This document shows, in pieces, positions 1 through 9,609 of a stretch of DNA of 64,000 nucleotides. The DNA is taken from the NCBI GenBank assembly GCA_946557105.1, contig CAMNSZ010000003.1, positions 62,001 through 126,000 of the forward strand. The letters are read 5' to 3'. Source of the DNA: an uncultured Lachnospiraceae bacterium. GTDB taxonomy: Bacteria > Bacillota > Clostridia > Lachnospirales > Lachnospiraceae. The stretch's first letter is position 1, and every line of letters begins with the position of its first letter. A program made the position numbers and the translations under genes. The notes under the pieces are model-generated. The model ran no database searches. It saw only the letters and a list, made by a program, of their open reading frames with translations, and was not told where the DNA came from.

Positions 1-263
1 AGACATTGATTCAAATCGGAATATGGGCGTTTGCCTTGTCCGTGCTTTTTCAGCTGATTACTCTGCCGGTAGAATTTAACGCTTCAAGAAGGGCGGTGCA
101 GAAGGTGGAGCAGTACGGGCTTTTGACGGCTCAGGAAAATACGGGCTGCAAGAAGGTACTTTCGGCGGCGGCGCTTACCTATGTGGCGGCCGCTGCCTCC
201 TCTATTTTACAGCTTTTAAGGCTGATACTGCTGTTCGGAGGCGGAAACAGAAGAGATGACTAA
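1..263 (+). CDS. C-terminal part of YugP-like zinc-dependent membrane metallopeptidase (gene begins upstream of window)
   Basis: ORF 6..263: hydrophobic C-terminus with 'LPVEFNASRRA' and 'AALTYVAAAASSILQLLRL', typical of YugP-family C-termini; overlaps rsmB. Confidence 0.6.
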   Translation, partial: TLIQIGIWAFALSVLFQLITLPVEFNASRRAVQKVEQYGLLTAQENTGCKKVLSAAALTYVAAAASSILQLLRLILLFGGGNRRDD

Positions 264-1677
264 CGAAAATACCAGAGAGATTGTGTTGGATACACTCCTG
301 ACCTTAGAGCGCAGGAGGGAGTATTCCAACAAGCTGATGAAAGCGGTGTTGGATAAATACGACTATTTGTCCGTTCAGGAAAAGTCCTTTATCAAACGCT
401 TGACGGAGGGAACAATCGAAAGACAGATTGAGCTTGATTACTATCTGGATTGTTTTTCCACGGTTCCCGTAAGGAAGATGAAGCCGCTTATCAGGAGCCT
501 TTTGCGAATGAGTGCGTATCAAATTCTTTATATGGACAAGGTTCCGGACAGCGCGGTCTGTAACGAGGCATGTAAGCTGGCGGGCAGGAGGAAATTTCAT
601 AATTTGAAGGGTTTTGTAAATGCGGTTTTGCGAAAGCTTTCCGGACAGAAAGAGTCTCTTTCCCTGCCGGATGAGGAGAGGGAACCGGCGTTATTTTTGT
701 CCGTAAAATATTCTATGCCAAGATGGCTGGCAGAGAGGTGGCTTTGTGAATACGGAAGCCGTATCACGGTAACACTTTTAGAGGGATTATTGGAGATTCA
801 CCCGGTCTCTCTTCGCTTTTCCACCAGACTTTCGGCGCAGGAGATAGAAAGCTGTCTTCAGGTCATTGCCGGACAGGGAGGGGAGGAGGAGCCGGAGGCA
901 AAAATAAGTCAAAGCCCTTATCTTCCCTATGTTTATTCCATAGAGAACGCAGACGGGATAGAGAGCCTTGCAGGCTTTGGGGAAGGATTGTTTACGGTAC
1001 AGGACGTAAGCTCCGCGCTTGCCGTGGAGGCGGCGGGAGTCCGCGAAGGGGATTTTGTGCTGGATGCCTGCGCAGCGCCCGGAGGAAAAAGCATTCTGGC
1101 GGCAGAACGTGCATTACAGGTATTGTCCAGAGACGTCTCCCAGTCAAAATGCACGGTTATCGAAGAAAATATAAGGCGTATGAAGGCGGAAAACATAACG
1201 GTTCAGGTCTTTGACGCCACAAAGCAGGACGCAGCGCTGATTAAGCAGGCTGACGTGCTGCTTTTGGATGTTCCATGCTCGGGGCTTGGGGTTATAGGTA
1301 AAAAGAGGGATATCAAGTATCGTGTCACCGAGGATAGCTTAAAGACCATCACCACATTGCAGAAGCAGATTATAGAAAATAGTTGGCAGTATGTGAAAAA
1401 GGGAGGTATCTTGCTTTACAGTACCTGTACTATAAACAGAGCGGAGAATCAGGACATGGTCAGATGGATTGAGGACAACTTTCCTTTTCGGGCGGAGCCA
1501 TCGGATGATTTTTTGCCGGAACGTTTGCTGCAAGAGAGGCAGAGGGTGAAGGAGCTTCTGGCAAAAGAGGGCAGGTATGCGGGTTCGGACAGGCTTGAAG
1601 AGGCGTGCGTTCAGCTTCTTCCCGGTTTTATGGAAGCGGACGGCTTCTTTTTTGCAAGGCTTCGGAGGATAGATTGA
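256..1677 (+). CDS. rsmB: 16S rRNA (cytosine(967)-C(5))-methyltransferase RsmB
   Basis: NusB-like N-terminus; 'DACAAPGGKS', 'LLLDVPCSGLGVIGKKRDIK' and 'YSTCTINRAENQDMV' motifs. Confidence 0.95.
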   Translation: MTNENTREIVLDTLLTLERRREYSNKLMKAVLDKYDYLSVQEKSFIKRLTEGTIERQIELDYYLDCFSTVPVRKMKPLIRSLLRMSAYQILYMDKVPDSAVCNEACKLAGRRKFHNLKGFVNAVLRKLSGQKESLSLPDEEREPALFLSVKYSMPRWLAERWLCEYGSRITVTLLEGLLEIHPVSLRFSTRLSAQEIESCLQVIAGQGGEEEPEAKISQSPYLPYVYSIENADGIESLAGFGEGLFTVQDVSSALAVEAAGVREGDFVLDACAAPGGKSILAAERALQVLSRDVSQSKCTVIEENIRRMKAENITVQVFDATKQDAALIKQADVLLLDVPCSGLGVIGKKRDIKYRVTEDSLKTITTLQKQIIENSWQYVKKGGILLYSTCTINRAENQDMVRWIEDNFPFRAEPSDDFLPERLLQERQRVKELLAKEGRYAGSDRLEEACVQLLPGFMEADGFFFARLRRID

Positions 1678-1726
1678 AAATAAGCGCCAAAATGTGAAAG
1701 ACAGCGGGCGCTTTGAGGAAATTCTT

Positions 1727-2782
1727 ATGGATAAAGAGTTAAAGGACATAAAGTCCCTGACGCTGGATCAGCTAATGCTGGAGCTTGCAATACAGGGAGA
1801 AAAGCCCTTTCGGGCAAAACAAATGTATGAATGGATGCATGTTAAGCTGGCGGAGGATTTTGACAATATGACAAACCTTTCAAAGGCATTTAGAGACAGA
1901 TGCAGGGAAAGATACATTTATACTTCGCTTAAGCTGCTTGAGCTGCAGACCTCAAAGCTTGACGGCACAAAAAAATTTTTGTTTGAGCTTGCCGACGGTA
2001 ATGTGGTGGAGAGCGTTTTGATGAAATATAAGCATGGAAACAGTGTATGCGTTTCATCACAGGTAGGCTGTAGAATGGGCTGTAAATTCTGCGCGTCTAC
2101 ACTGAACGGACTGGAGAGAAGCTTACTGCCTTCCGAAATGCTGGAGCAGGTATATGCCATAACCAGACTTACAGGGGAGAAAGTGTCAAACGTGGTGGTG
2201 ATGGGAATAGGGGAACCGTTGGATAACTATGATAACCTGCTTTGTTTTATCAGGCTTCTTACGGATGAGAACGGTCTGAATATCAGCCAGAGGAACGTGA
2301 CCGTGTCCACCTGCGGGCTTGTTCCCGAAATGCGCCGACTTGCAGGAGAAAAGCTTCAGATTACCCTTGCTCTTAGCTTACATGCGGCAACGGATGAAAA
2401 GCGCAGAGAGCTAATGCCAATTGCAGACAGATATTCCATAAAGGAGCTTATGGATGTATGTCAATATTATTTTGAACAAACGGGGAGGCGCATAACCTTT
2501 GAGTACAGCTTAGTGGGAGGCGTCAACGACGCTAAACAGGATGCGCAGGAGCTGATCAGGCTGGCAAAACCTATTAACTGCCACATTAATCTGATTCCGG
2601 TGAACCCTATAAAAGAGAGGGCTTTTATACAATCTGACGGGGAAAGGATTCAGTCCTTTAAAAATAAACTTGAAAAAAACGGAATAAATGTTACTATAAG
2701 AAGGGAAATGGGGAGAGATATCGACGGAGCCTGCGGTCAGTTAAGGCGCAGGCATATCGGTGAACCCCGCGTGAAAGCGTAG
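1727..2782 (+). CDS. rlmN: 23S rRNA (adenine(2503)-C(2))-methyltransferase, radical SAM
   Basis: CxxxCxxC in 'GCRMGCKFCAST'; 'MGIGEPLDNYDN'; start set at ATG 1727 with GAGG upstream (ORF track opens at 1694). Confidence 0.95.
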   Translation: MDKELKDIKSLTLDQLMLELAIQGEKPFRAKQMYEWMHVKLAEDFDNMTNLSKAFRDRCRERYIYTSLKLLELQTSKLDGTKKFLFELADGNVVESVLMKYKHGNSVCVSSQVGCRMGCKFCASTLNGLERSLLPSEMLEQVYAITRLTGEKVSNVVVMGIGEPLDNYDNLLCFIRLLTDENGLNISQRNVTVSTCGLVPEMRRLAGEKLQITLALSLHAATDEKRRELMPIADRYSIKELMDVCQYYFEQTGRRITFEYSLVGGVNDAKQDAQELIRLAKPINCHINLIPVNPIKERAFIQSDGERIQSFKNKLEKNGINVTIRREMGRDIDGACGQLRRRHIGEPRVKA

Positions 2783-2795
2783 GAGGAAGTAGGAC

Positions 2796-3527
2796 GTGCT
2801 GAAGACATTTTCCATAACCGATATCGGCAGGAAGAGAAAATTAAATCAAGATTTTGTATATACCTCGGAAATTCCGGTAGGAAATCTGCCCAATGTATTT
2901 ATTGTGGCGGATGGCATGGGAGGTCACAATGCAGGCGATTATGCTTCCAAGGTTACGGTTGAGACTATGATGAAAGAAATCGAGTCTTCTTTTGAAAAGA
3001 ACCCGGTCATTATTTTCGGTAAAGCCATTGAGGCGGCAAACGAGGTTATCCGTAAAAAGGCGGGTGAGGAGGCTGCTTTAGAGGGAATGGGAACCACAGT
3101 GGTGGCGGCGACCTGCATGGGAAAGTATCTGCAGGTGGTAAATGTGGGAGACAGCAGGCTTTATATCATTAATCAAAGTGGTATAAAGCAGATTACAAGA
3201 GACCATTCTCTGGTAGAGGAAATGGTGCGGATAGGAAGTATTGGAAGAGAGGAAGCCAGAAATCATCCCGATAAAAACATAATTACCAGAGCAATCGGGG
3301 CGCAGGACAAGGTGGAGCCGGATTATTTTACGGAGGAGCTTGCGGAGGGCGACATGATTCTCATGTGCTCGGACGGTTTGACCAATATGCTCGAGGATGA
3401 GGAAATCCGCATGATTTTAAGCGGGGCGCGGGATATTGTGGAAAAGGCGCAGCAGCTGGTGCAGGCGGCAAACGAAAACGGGGGCAGGGATAATATCAGC
3501 GTGATATTAATAGAACCGTTTGCATAA
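2796..3527 (+). CDS. PP2C-family serine/threonine phosphatase (Stp/PrpC)
   Basis: 'VADGMGGHNAGDYAS', 'VGDSRLYII', 'CSDGLTNML', 'GGRDNISVILI'; directly upstream of PASTA kinase. Confidence 0.95.
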   Translation: MLKTFSITDIGRKRKLNQDFVYTSEIPVGNLPNVFIVADGMGGHNAGDYASKVTVETMMKEIESSFEKNPVIIFGKAIEAANEVIRKKAGEEAALEGMGTTVVAATCMGKYLQVVNVGDSRLYIINQSGIKQITRDHSLVEEMVRIGSIGREEARNHPDKNIITRAIGAQDKVEPDYFTEELAEGDMILMCSDGLTNMLEDEEIRMILSGARDIVEKAQQLVQAANENGGRDNISVILIEPFA

Positions 3528-3545
3528 AGGGATTGGAGAAGAAGT

Positions 3546-5666
3546 ATGGTTAAGATTGGAATGATGATAGGCGACCGTTACGAGATATTGGAAAAAATAG
3601 GAACCGGCGGCATGTCAGATGTATATAAAGCAAAATGTCATAAGTTAAACCGTTATGTAGCGGTTAAGGTTCTTAAACAGGAATTTTCCGAAAACGCAAA
3701 TTTTGTGTCTAAATTCCGTATTGAGGCTCAGGCGGCTGCAGGGCTTATGCATCCTAATATAGTCAATGTTTATGATGTGGGCGAGGAAAACGGTATCTAT
3801 TATATTGTAATGGAGCTGGTGGAAGGCATTACCCTCAAAAAGTATATTGAAAAGAAGGCAAGATTATCTTATAAGGAGGCTGTCAGCATTGCCATTCAGG
3901 TGAGTATGGGGATAGAGGCGGCACATAACAATCATATTATCCACAGGGATATCAAGCCCCAGAATATTATTATTTCCAAGGACGGTAAGGTAAAGGTAAC
4001 GGATTTTGGCATAGCCAAGGCGGCAACCAGCAACACTATTACTTCTAATGTAATGGGTTCTGTACATTATACCTCTCCCGAACAGGCGAGAGGAGGTTAC
4101 AGCGACGAAAAAAGCGATATATATTCTCTGGGAATTACATTGTTTGAGATGCTGACAGGCAGGGTGCCCTTTAACGGGGAGACAACGGTAGCCATTGCAA
4201 TCAAGCATATTCAGGAGGAAATGCCCTCTCCAAAGGAATTTGTGCCGGAAATTCCCATGGCGGTGGAAAGCATTGTCCTGAAATGCTGTCAGAAATCGCC
4301 GGACCGACGTTATCAGAATATGCAGGATTTGGTCACCGATTTAAAACAATCCCTAATTAATCCCGACGAGGATTTTGTGGTGGTGAACGATCCTGATATG
4401 GATGGCAGCACCAGAATGATCAGCGACACCGATATGGCGCAGATAAAGAGATATTCCGCTTATCAGGATAACAGGGAATATGAGGAACACGAAGATATAA
4501 TGCGTTTAAGGAGCGACGGCTACGAGAACGGGGAGGAAGAGGATGAGGAGGATTATGATTATGTCTATAATCCTCGGGCAGAGAGGATAACCACGGTATT
4601 GGCGGTTATTTTCGGAATTGTGCTCTGTGTGATAATAATCATTTTTGCAGTGAGGATTTTTGGAAACGGCAGGGAGGGCTCAGAGGATTCAAAGGGCTCC
4701 GTAATCATAGATGACAGTACGCAGGCGACTGTTTCTTATGTTCCCATGGCAGATGTGAAGGGTATCAATGTGGAGGACGCAAAGAGGAGATTGACAGGAC
4801 TTGGTTTGAATCCGGTGACGGAATATGTGGAATCCGATACCATTGACGAGGGTGTTGTAATCGATACGGATATAGCCGCAGGTTCACAGGTGGAGGTAGG
4901 AAGCACGGTAAAGCTTACGGTAAGCGCGGGGATAGACGGGGTGATTGTGCCCGAGGTATCCGGCAGAACCTTTGAGGAAGCGGAGAGCAGTCTGATTAAC
5001 CACGGATTTTCTGTAAACAAGAGCGAGAGTTACTCCGATACGGTGGAGGAGGGAAAAGTGATTTCCCAGATGCCCGTCAGCGGAAATAAGGTTCCAAAGG
5101 GGAGCGTGGTGACGGTGACCGTCAGCAAGGGGAAGGAAGAGGTTAAGATAAGAGTGCCTAATCTTGTGGGCTTGTCGGAGCAGGACGGCACGGTGGAGGC
5201 AATCGAGGCAGGGCTGAGCATAGGAAGCGTTTCCTATGTGTACAGTGAGGAGGTGCCGGAAGGGCATATCTGTTATCAGAGCTATTCACAAGGCTCCTAT
5301 GTGGACCCAGGTACGGTTTTGGATATCAAGGTAAGTCAGGGAGCGGAAAAGTATACCTATAAATGCAATAAAAGCATCGAGGCGCCAAGTGTGGATGAGG
5401 CGCCGGACTATGTGCCGGGCAGCGAGGTAGGGATTAAGCTGGTAACTGACGACAACAAGGTCCTGCTGGACATTAAGACGACGACCTTCCCTCAGGCAGC
5501 GAATTTTTACGGACTGACCGCTTCAGGCGGCACTATTACCATAAGCTATACAGTGACGACGGCAGGAAGCACTACGACCAATCCCGATACGGGAGAGACG
5601 GTTACCGTTCCCGGAGCAACGGAGACGAAGTCCTTTGAAAGACGAGTTGAATTTATACAGGAATAG
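3546..5666 (+). CDS. prkC: PASTA-domain Ser/Thr protein kinase
   Basis: Hanks kinase motifs ('HRDIKPQNIII', 'VTDFGIAK'), single TM segment, repeated PASTA-like domains. Confidence 0.95.
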   Translation: MVKIGMMIGDRYEILEKIGTGGMSDVYKAKCHKLNRYVAVKVLKQEFSENANFVSKFRIEAQAAAGLMHPNIVNVYDVGEENGIYYIVMELVEGITLKKYIEKKARLSYKEAVSIAIQVSMGIEAAHNNHIIHRDIKPQNIIISKDGKVKVTDFGIAKAATSNTITSNVMGSVHYTSPEQARGGYSDEKSDIYSLGITLFEMLTGRVPFNGETTVAIAIKHIQEEMPSPKEFVPEIPMAVESIVLKCCQKSPDRRYQNMQDLVTDLKQSLINPDEDFVVVNDPDMDGSTRMISDTDMAQIKRYSAYQDNREYEEHEDIMRLRSDGYENGEEEDEEDYDYVYNPRAERITTVLAVIFGIVLCVIIIIFAVRIFGNGREGSEDSKGSVIIDDSTQATVSYVPMADVKGINVEDAKRRLTGLGLNPVTEYVESDTIDEGVVIDTDIAAGSQVEVGSTVKLTVSAGIDGVIVPEVSGRTFEEAESSLINHGFSVNKSESYSDTVEEGKVISQMPVSGNKVPKGSVVTVTVSKGKEEVKIRVPNLVGLSEQDGTVEAIEAGLSIGSVSYVYSEEVPEGHICYQSYSQGSYVDPGTVLDIKVSQGAEKYTYKCNKSIEAPSVDEAPDYVPGSEVGIKLVTDDNKVLLDIKTTTFPQAANFYGLTASGGTITISYTVTTAGSTTTNPDTGETVTVPGATETKSFERRVEFIQE

Positions 5667-5671
5667 AAAGC

Positions 5672-6550
5672 ATGCAGGGTAAAATTATCAAAGGAATTGC
5701 CGGTTTCTATTATGTGTTTGTAAACGGCAGCGGTATATATGAGTGTAAGGCTAAGGGAATTTTCCGTAAGGATAACACCAAGCCCCTTGTGGGAGACGAC
5801 GTGGAGCTTGATATACTGGACAAGGAGAGGATGCTTGGCAATATTGAGAAAATAGGGCAAAGAAGAAGCCAGCTGATTCGTCCCGCCGTGGCGAACGTAG
5901 ATCAGGCGTTGGTGGTTTTTTCCGTTGTAAAGCCTCAACCTAATTTTAATCTGTTGGATCGGTTTTTGATTATGATGGGGCAGCAGGGGCTTCCCTGCAT
6001 AATATGCTTTAATAAGCGGGATTTAGATGATGAGGGTGCGGGATGCGAGTACGAGAGGGTATATAGAGGATGCGGCTATCAGACTCTTCTTGTCAGCGCG
6101 GCTAAAAATCAGGGTATAGACAGAATAGAGGCTCTATTACAGGGGAAGACAACCACGGTGGCAGGGCCCAGCGGTGTGGGAAAGTCGTCTTTGATAAACC
6201 TCCTGCAGTCTGATACTGTAATGGAGACCGGCAGTATAAGCGCCAAAATAGAGAGAGGAAAGCATACTACCCGCCATTGCGAGCTGATTGCCATGGGAAA
6301 GGACACTTATATTCTGGATACGCCGGGATTTAGTTCTCTAGGGCTGTTTAATCTGGAGAAGGAACAGCTTGGGGATTTTTATCCGGAGTTTGCAGAGTAC
6401 GAGAAATATTGTAAATTTGGCGGGTGCTCCCATCTGACGGAGCCTGTATGCGGTGTGAGAACCGCCGTTACGCAGGGGCAGATTAGCAGGATGCGCTATG
6501 AGAATTATGCAATGCTTTATGAAGAATTGAAGAACAGGAAAAAATATTAG
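5672..6550 (+). CDS. rsgA: Ribosome small-subunit-dependent GTPase A
   Basis: Circularly permuted GTPase: 'FNKRDL', 'GPSGVGKSSLIN', 'DTPGFSSLGL', Zn motif C-x-x-C-x-H. Confidence 0.95.
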   Translation: MQGKIIKGIAGFYYVFVNGSGIYECKAKGIFRKDNTKPLVGDDVELDILDKERMLGNIEKIGQRRSQLIRPAVANVDQALVVFSVVKPQPNFNLLDRFLIMMGQQGLPCIICFNKRDLDDEGAGCEYERVYRGCGYQTLLVSAAKNQGIDRIEALLQGKTTTVAGPSGVGKSSLINLLQSDTVMETGSISAKIERGKHTTRHCELIAMGKDTYILDTPGFSSLGLFNLEKEQLGDFYPEFAEYEKYCKFGGCSHLTEPVCGVRTAVTQGQISRMRYENYAMLYEELKNRKKY

Positions 6551-6715
6551 AGATCGTGAATTTATTAAAACTATAGAATCTGTGTATGTGCTCATAGGAT
6601 TTTGAGACAAATATAATGTAGTCGGAGACAATGTCAAGTGGATTATGTAAAAAGGGGAGCGTGTGAGTTGCAAAATAGTTTTTCGGCTATTTGATGTATA
6701 CTAAGAAGGGATAAT

Positions 6716-6928
6716 ATGGATAGACAGGAGGCACAGGATAGGCAGGTGAGGAGCGAGGTTCTTGTCCATGCGGAAATGGACGTGGTTGATGTGACTTTTA
6801 CAAAGGACAAGAAGGATTATGGCGACGGCATCAAGGAATATGAGATCGAATTTTGAACTGGTGGGAAGAAATACAGTTATACAATGAATGCAATAACGGG
6901 CAAGGTTTTGGAAATGGAGATTGATTGA
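6716..6928 (+). pseudogene. PepSY-domain protein remnant with in-frame TGA
   Basis: ATG 6716 reads MDRQEAQDRQVRSEVLVHAEMDVVDVTFTKDKKDYGDGIKEYEIEF-TGA(6854)-TGGKKYSYTMNAITGKVLEMEID-TGA; PepSY-type ending continues in the same frame after the stop. Confidence 0.6.
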
Positions 6929-6967
6929 GTAGTGTAAAGGTTCAGGGATTGATTATAGCGGTTAAAG

Positions 6968-7004
6968 AGACATATCTGATATTAAAATCAGACATGTCTT
7001 TTTG
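6968..7004 (+). terminator. Rho-independent terminator
   Basis: AGACAT-a-TCTGAT / ATCAGA-c-ATGTCT stem followed by TTTTT. Confidence 0.8.
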
Positions 7005-7303
7005 TTAGTAATAAATTTAAAATTGCAATTGACTATTCGATAACTCAATTTGTCTAATTGCGACAATTATGTAAATAGATATTTATTTGCGTGATATAAG
7101 CGCAGTAATCCCCTACCAATAGGTAAGTTACAATGGAACTATTGTTGGTTTATAAATTTATAAAGTGCATTATAATAAATTTAAAATATTAAAAATATAT
7201 TATTTGGTAAGATAACTAATGTGATAGATGACAATAAATAAGCTCATTTCGACGCTAATTAAGTTTTATAATCTATACTATGTGATATGGGAGGAGTATA
7301 CAA

Positions 7304-7345
7304 ATGATATTCACTGCCATACAGTGTAGTGACAAAAATGTTTAA
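7304..7345 (+). CDS. Candidate 13-aa leader peptide MIFTAIQCSDKNV
   Basis: ATG with strong SD GGGAGGAG at 7289-7296 and 7-nt spacing; immediately precedes an intrinsic terminator. Confidence 0.45.
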   Translation: MIFTAIQCSDKNV

Positions 7346-7357
7346 ACGGAGGGAGTT

Positions 7358-7399
7358 ACTAATACAGGTTGCATTGTTACAGCCCGCATTAGTTTTTTT
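7358..7399 (+). terminator. Intrinsic terminator / candidate attenuator
   Basis: ACTAATaCaGGTTG...CAGCCCGCATTAGT hairpin followed by TTTTTTT. Confidence 0.65.
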
Positions 7400-7773
7400 G
7401 TGTTAGTATGAAGCCAAATTTTGGGTTGTTGTTCTAAAAATATTTTTTACTTTTAGTTGTTGATAAGTACTTTTTGATGTCAACTTCATGCTCAAAAGTT
7501 AGGGCAGGGAATACCTTTTGGTTTCACGGCAACCTTAGCCCTGTGCGGATAGGAAATATACAACATGAGATTATGGAAAAGCTAAAAAACAGGGAAGATA
7601 TGTGTGTCAAGGTAATACTCGGAGATATAAAATATACTTTGGCTAATTATAATTTGAAATTACTTTTGAGCGTGCGCAATCGATTCCTAATGTGGTTTAT
7701 AAATAAATTTTAAGATTATACATATTTTAGGTTGCTAAGTAATGAAAAATCTACCCCTAGGGAGTTGAAAGAA

Positions 7774-9603
7774 ATGAGAATAGAAAACGAAAAGAAAGGA
7801 TATACCACAATACAAAATATAAAGTACATTTTGAGTGGGATATGTAAATGGCAGCGCGCCTTGATTTTTATATCCTTTTTGCATAGTATTAGTCAAACGG
7901 CATCTATATTTATAATACCAGTAATAATTAAGATGGTGATTGAGCAGGTTGAAAATTATGGAAGTTACGGAACATTTGCTGTTTTGATTATATGTTATAC
8001 AGTTGCTGTGGCTTTAATTTATTTTATGAATGAGTTTAGCGAATTACAGGAAGGTTGGCGTTTTATAGCTGTGAGGACTAAATACCAACGGATTATTATG
8101 TCTAAATTACTAACTATGGATTATCAAAAGTTGGAAACTCCGTTAGTTTTGCATGATTATAATAAAGTACGAGATCATTTGTATGATCCTAACAAAGGAA
8201 TTCAAGGTATATTACATTCCTTACAAAGAATTTGCGTATGTATTGTTCAAATTATTGTTTCTGCGATATTGATTTCCAGACTGAGTCCAATCATTTCTAT
8301 TTTCATTATGCTATTAACAGTAACCCAATTTGTACCGGTTAGTAAAGCTAAGATAAAAGATAAAGAAAGGGTTTGGGATTATTTGCCGCCATTATGGAGA
8401 AAAAATTTTGTTATAAATATGATTACGAGTGATTGCCAATTCGGTAAAGATGTACGTATGTATCATATGGCAGATTGGTTATTTTTAAAACATATGTCAA
8501 TTAATAAAAAAATAGCGGCAAAAGTACTTGAATCTAGAAAACGTTGGATACAATGTGATTCTTTTATACAAGTCATAGGAGTAATTCAAGAAGTTATTCT
8601 GTATGGATGGTTACTATATAGTCTGTTATTCAATGGGCTATCAATTGCAAATTTTACTTTTTATATTGCCACTGCAAAAGCATATTCGTATGCAATCAGC
8701 AGAATGGTATATGAGATCACAGGTATAAAAGTTCAATCGTTAGAAATTAATGATTATCGGTATTTTATAGAACTTGCAGATAAAAATACCAGTAATGCAG
8801 GAACATTATCAGTAAAAGATTACATAAAAAACAATCAGTATGAATTTGTTTTTGAAAACGTCACATTTTATTATGAAGGTCAAATAAAGCCAGCAATAAA
8901 AAATTTAAATCTAACATTAAAATCAGGAGAACGACTTGCTGTAGTTGGACTTAATGGAGCAGGAAAATCTACCTTGATAAAATTATTGTGTAGATTATAT
9001 GAACCAAATCAAGGGAGAATATTATTAAATGGTATCAATATCAGGGAATTTGATAAAATGGAATATTTTGAAATGTTTTCGCCGGTATTTCAAAATGTTG
9101 AATTATTTGCATTTCCTGTTGCTGAAAATATATCAATGAAGACTAGAGATAAAACGGATATATCCAAAGTAGAATCATCACTAAAGGAAGTGGGATTATT
9201 AAATAAGGTGGAAGACCTTCCAAAAGGATTAAATACACAGCTTTTAAAATACTTATACGAAGATGGTATTGATTTTTCCGGAGGTGAAAGACAGAAACTA
9301 GCACTTTCAAGAGCTTTATATAAAGATTCACCAATTGTTATTTTAGATGAACCGACAGCAGCGCTAGATGCAATTGCTGAATATAATCAATATAAGAACT
9401 TTGATAATATAATAGGAAAGAAAACAGCAGTATACATTTCACATAGATTGGCATCTACTCGATTTTGCGATGAAGTAGCTGTATTTGATCAGGGAGAGCT
9501 AATTGAAATAGGTACTCATGACGAGCTTTTGAAAAAGCAGGGTACATATGCAAATTTGTTTCAGATGCAAGCACAATATTATCAAGAGGAGACGGCAAAA
9601 TAA
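7774..9603 (+). CDS. ABC transporter, fused permease/ATPase (exporter half-transporter)
   Basis: TM N-terminus; Walker A 'GLNGAGKST', signature 'FSGGERQKLALSRAL', Walker B 'IVILDEPTAALD'; start at ATG 7774 preceded by AGGGAG (ORF track opens at TTG 7732). Confidence 0.9.
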   Translation: MRIENEKKGYTTIQNIKYILSGICKWQRALIFISFLHSISQTASIFIIPVIIKMVIEQVENYGSYGTFAVLIICYTVAVALIYFMNEFSELQEGWRFIAVRTKYQRIIMSKLLTMDYQKLETPLVLHDYNKVRDHLYDPNKGIQGILHSLQRICVCIVQIIVSAILISRLSPIISIFIMLLTVTQFVPVSKAKIKDKERVWDYLPPLWRKNFVINMITSDCQFGKDVRMYHMADWLFLKHMSINKKIAAKVLESRKRWIQCDSFIQVIGVIQEVILYGWLLYSLLFNGLSIANFTFYIATAKAYSYAISRMVYEITGIKVQSLEINDYRYFIELADKNTSNAGTLSVKDYIKNNQYEFVFENVTFYYEGQIKPAIKNLNLTLKSGERLAVVGLNGAGKSTLIKLLCRLYEPNQGRILLNGINIREFDKMEYFEMFSPVFQNVELFAFPVAENISMKTRDKTDISKVESSLKEVGLLNKVEDLPKGLNTQLLKYLYEDGIDFSGGERQKLALSRALYKDSPIVILDEPTAALDAIAEYNQYKNFDNIIGKKTAVYISHRLASTRFCDEVAVFDQGELIEIGTHDELLKKQGTYANLFQMQAQYYQEETAK

Positions 9604-9609
9604 ATAATA

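Noticed and set aside
7474-7713. 79-aa ORF upstream of the first ABC gene
   Set aside because: No convincing SD, odd composition and no recognised motif; more likely decayed or leader-region sequence than a gene.
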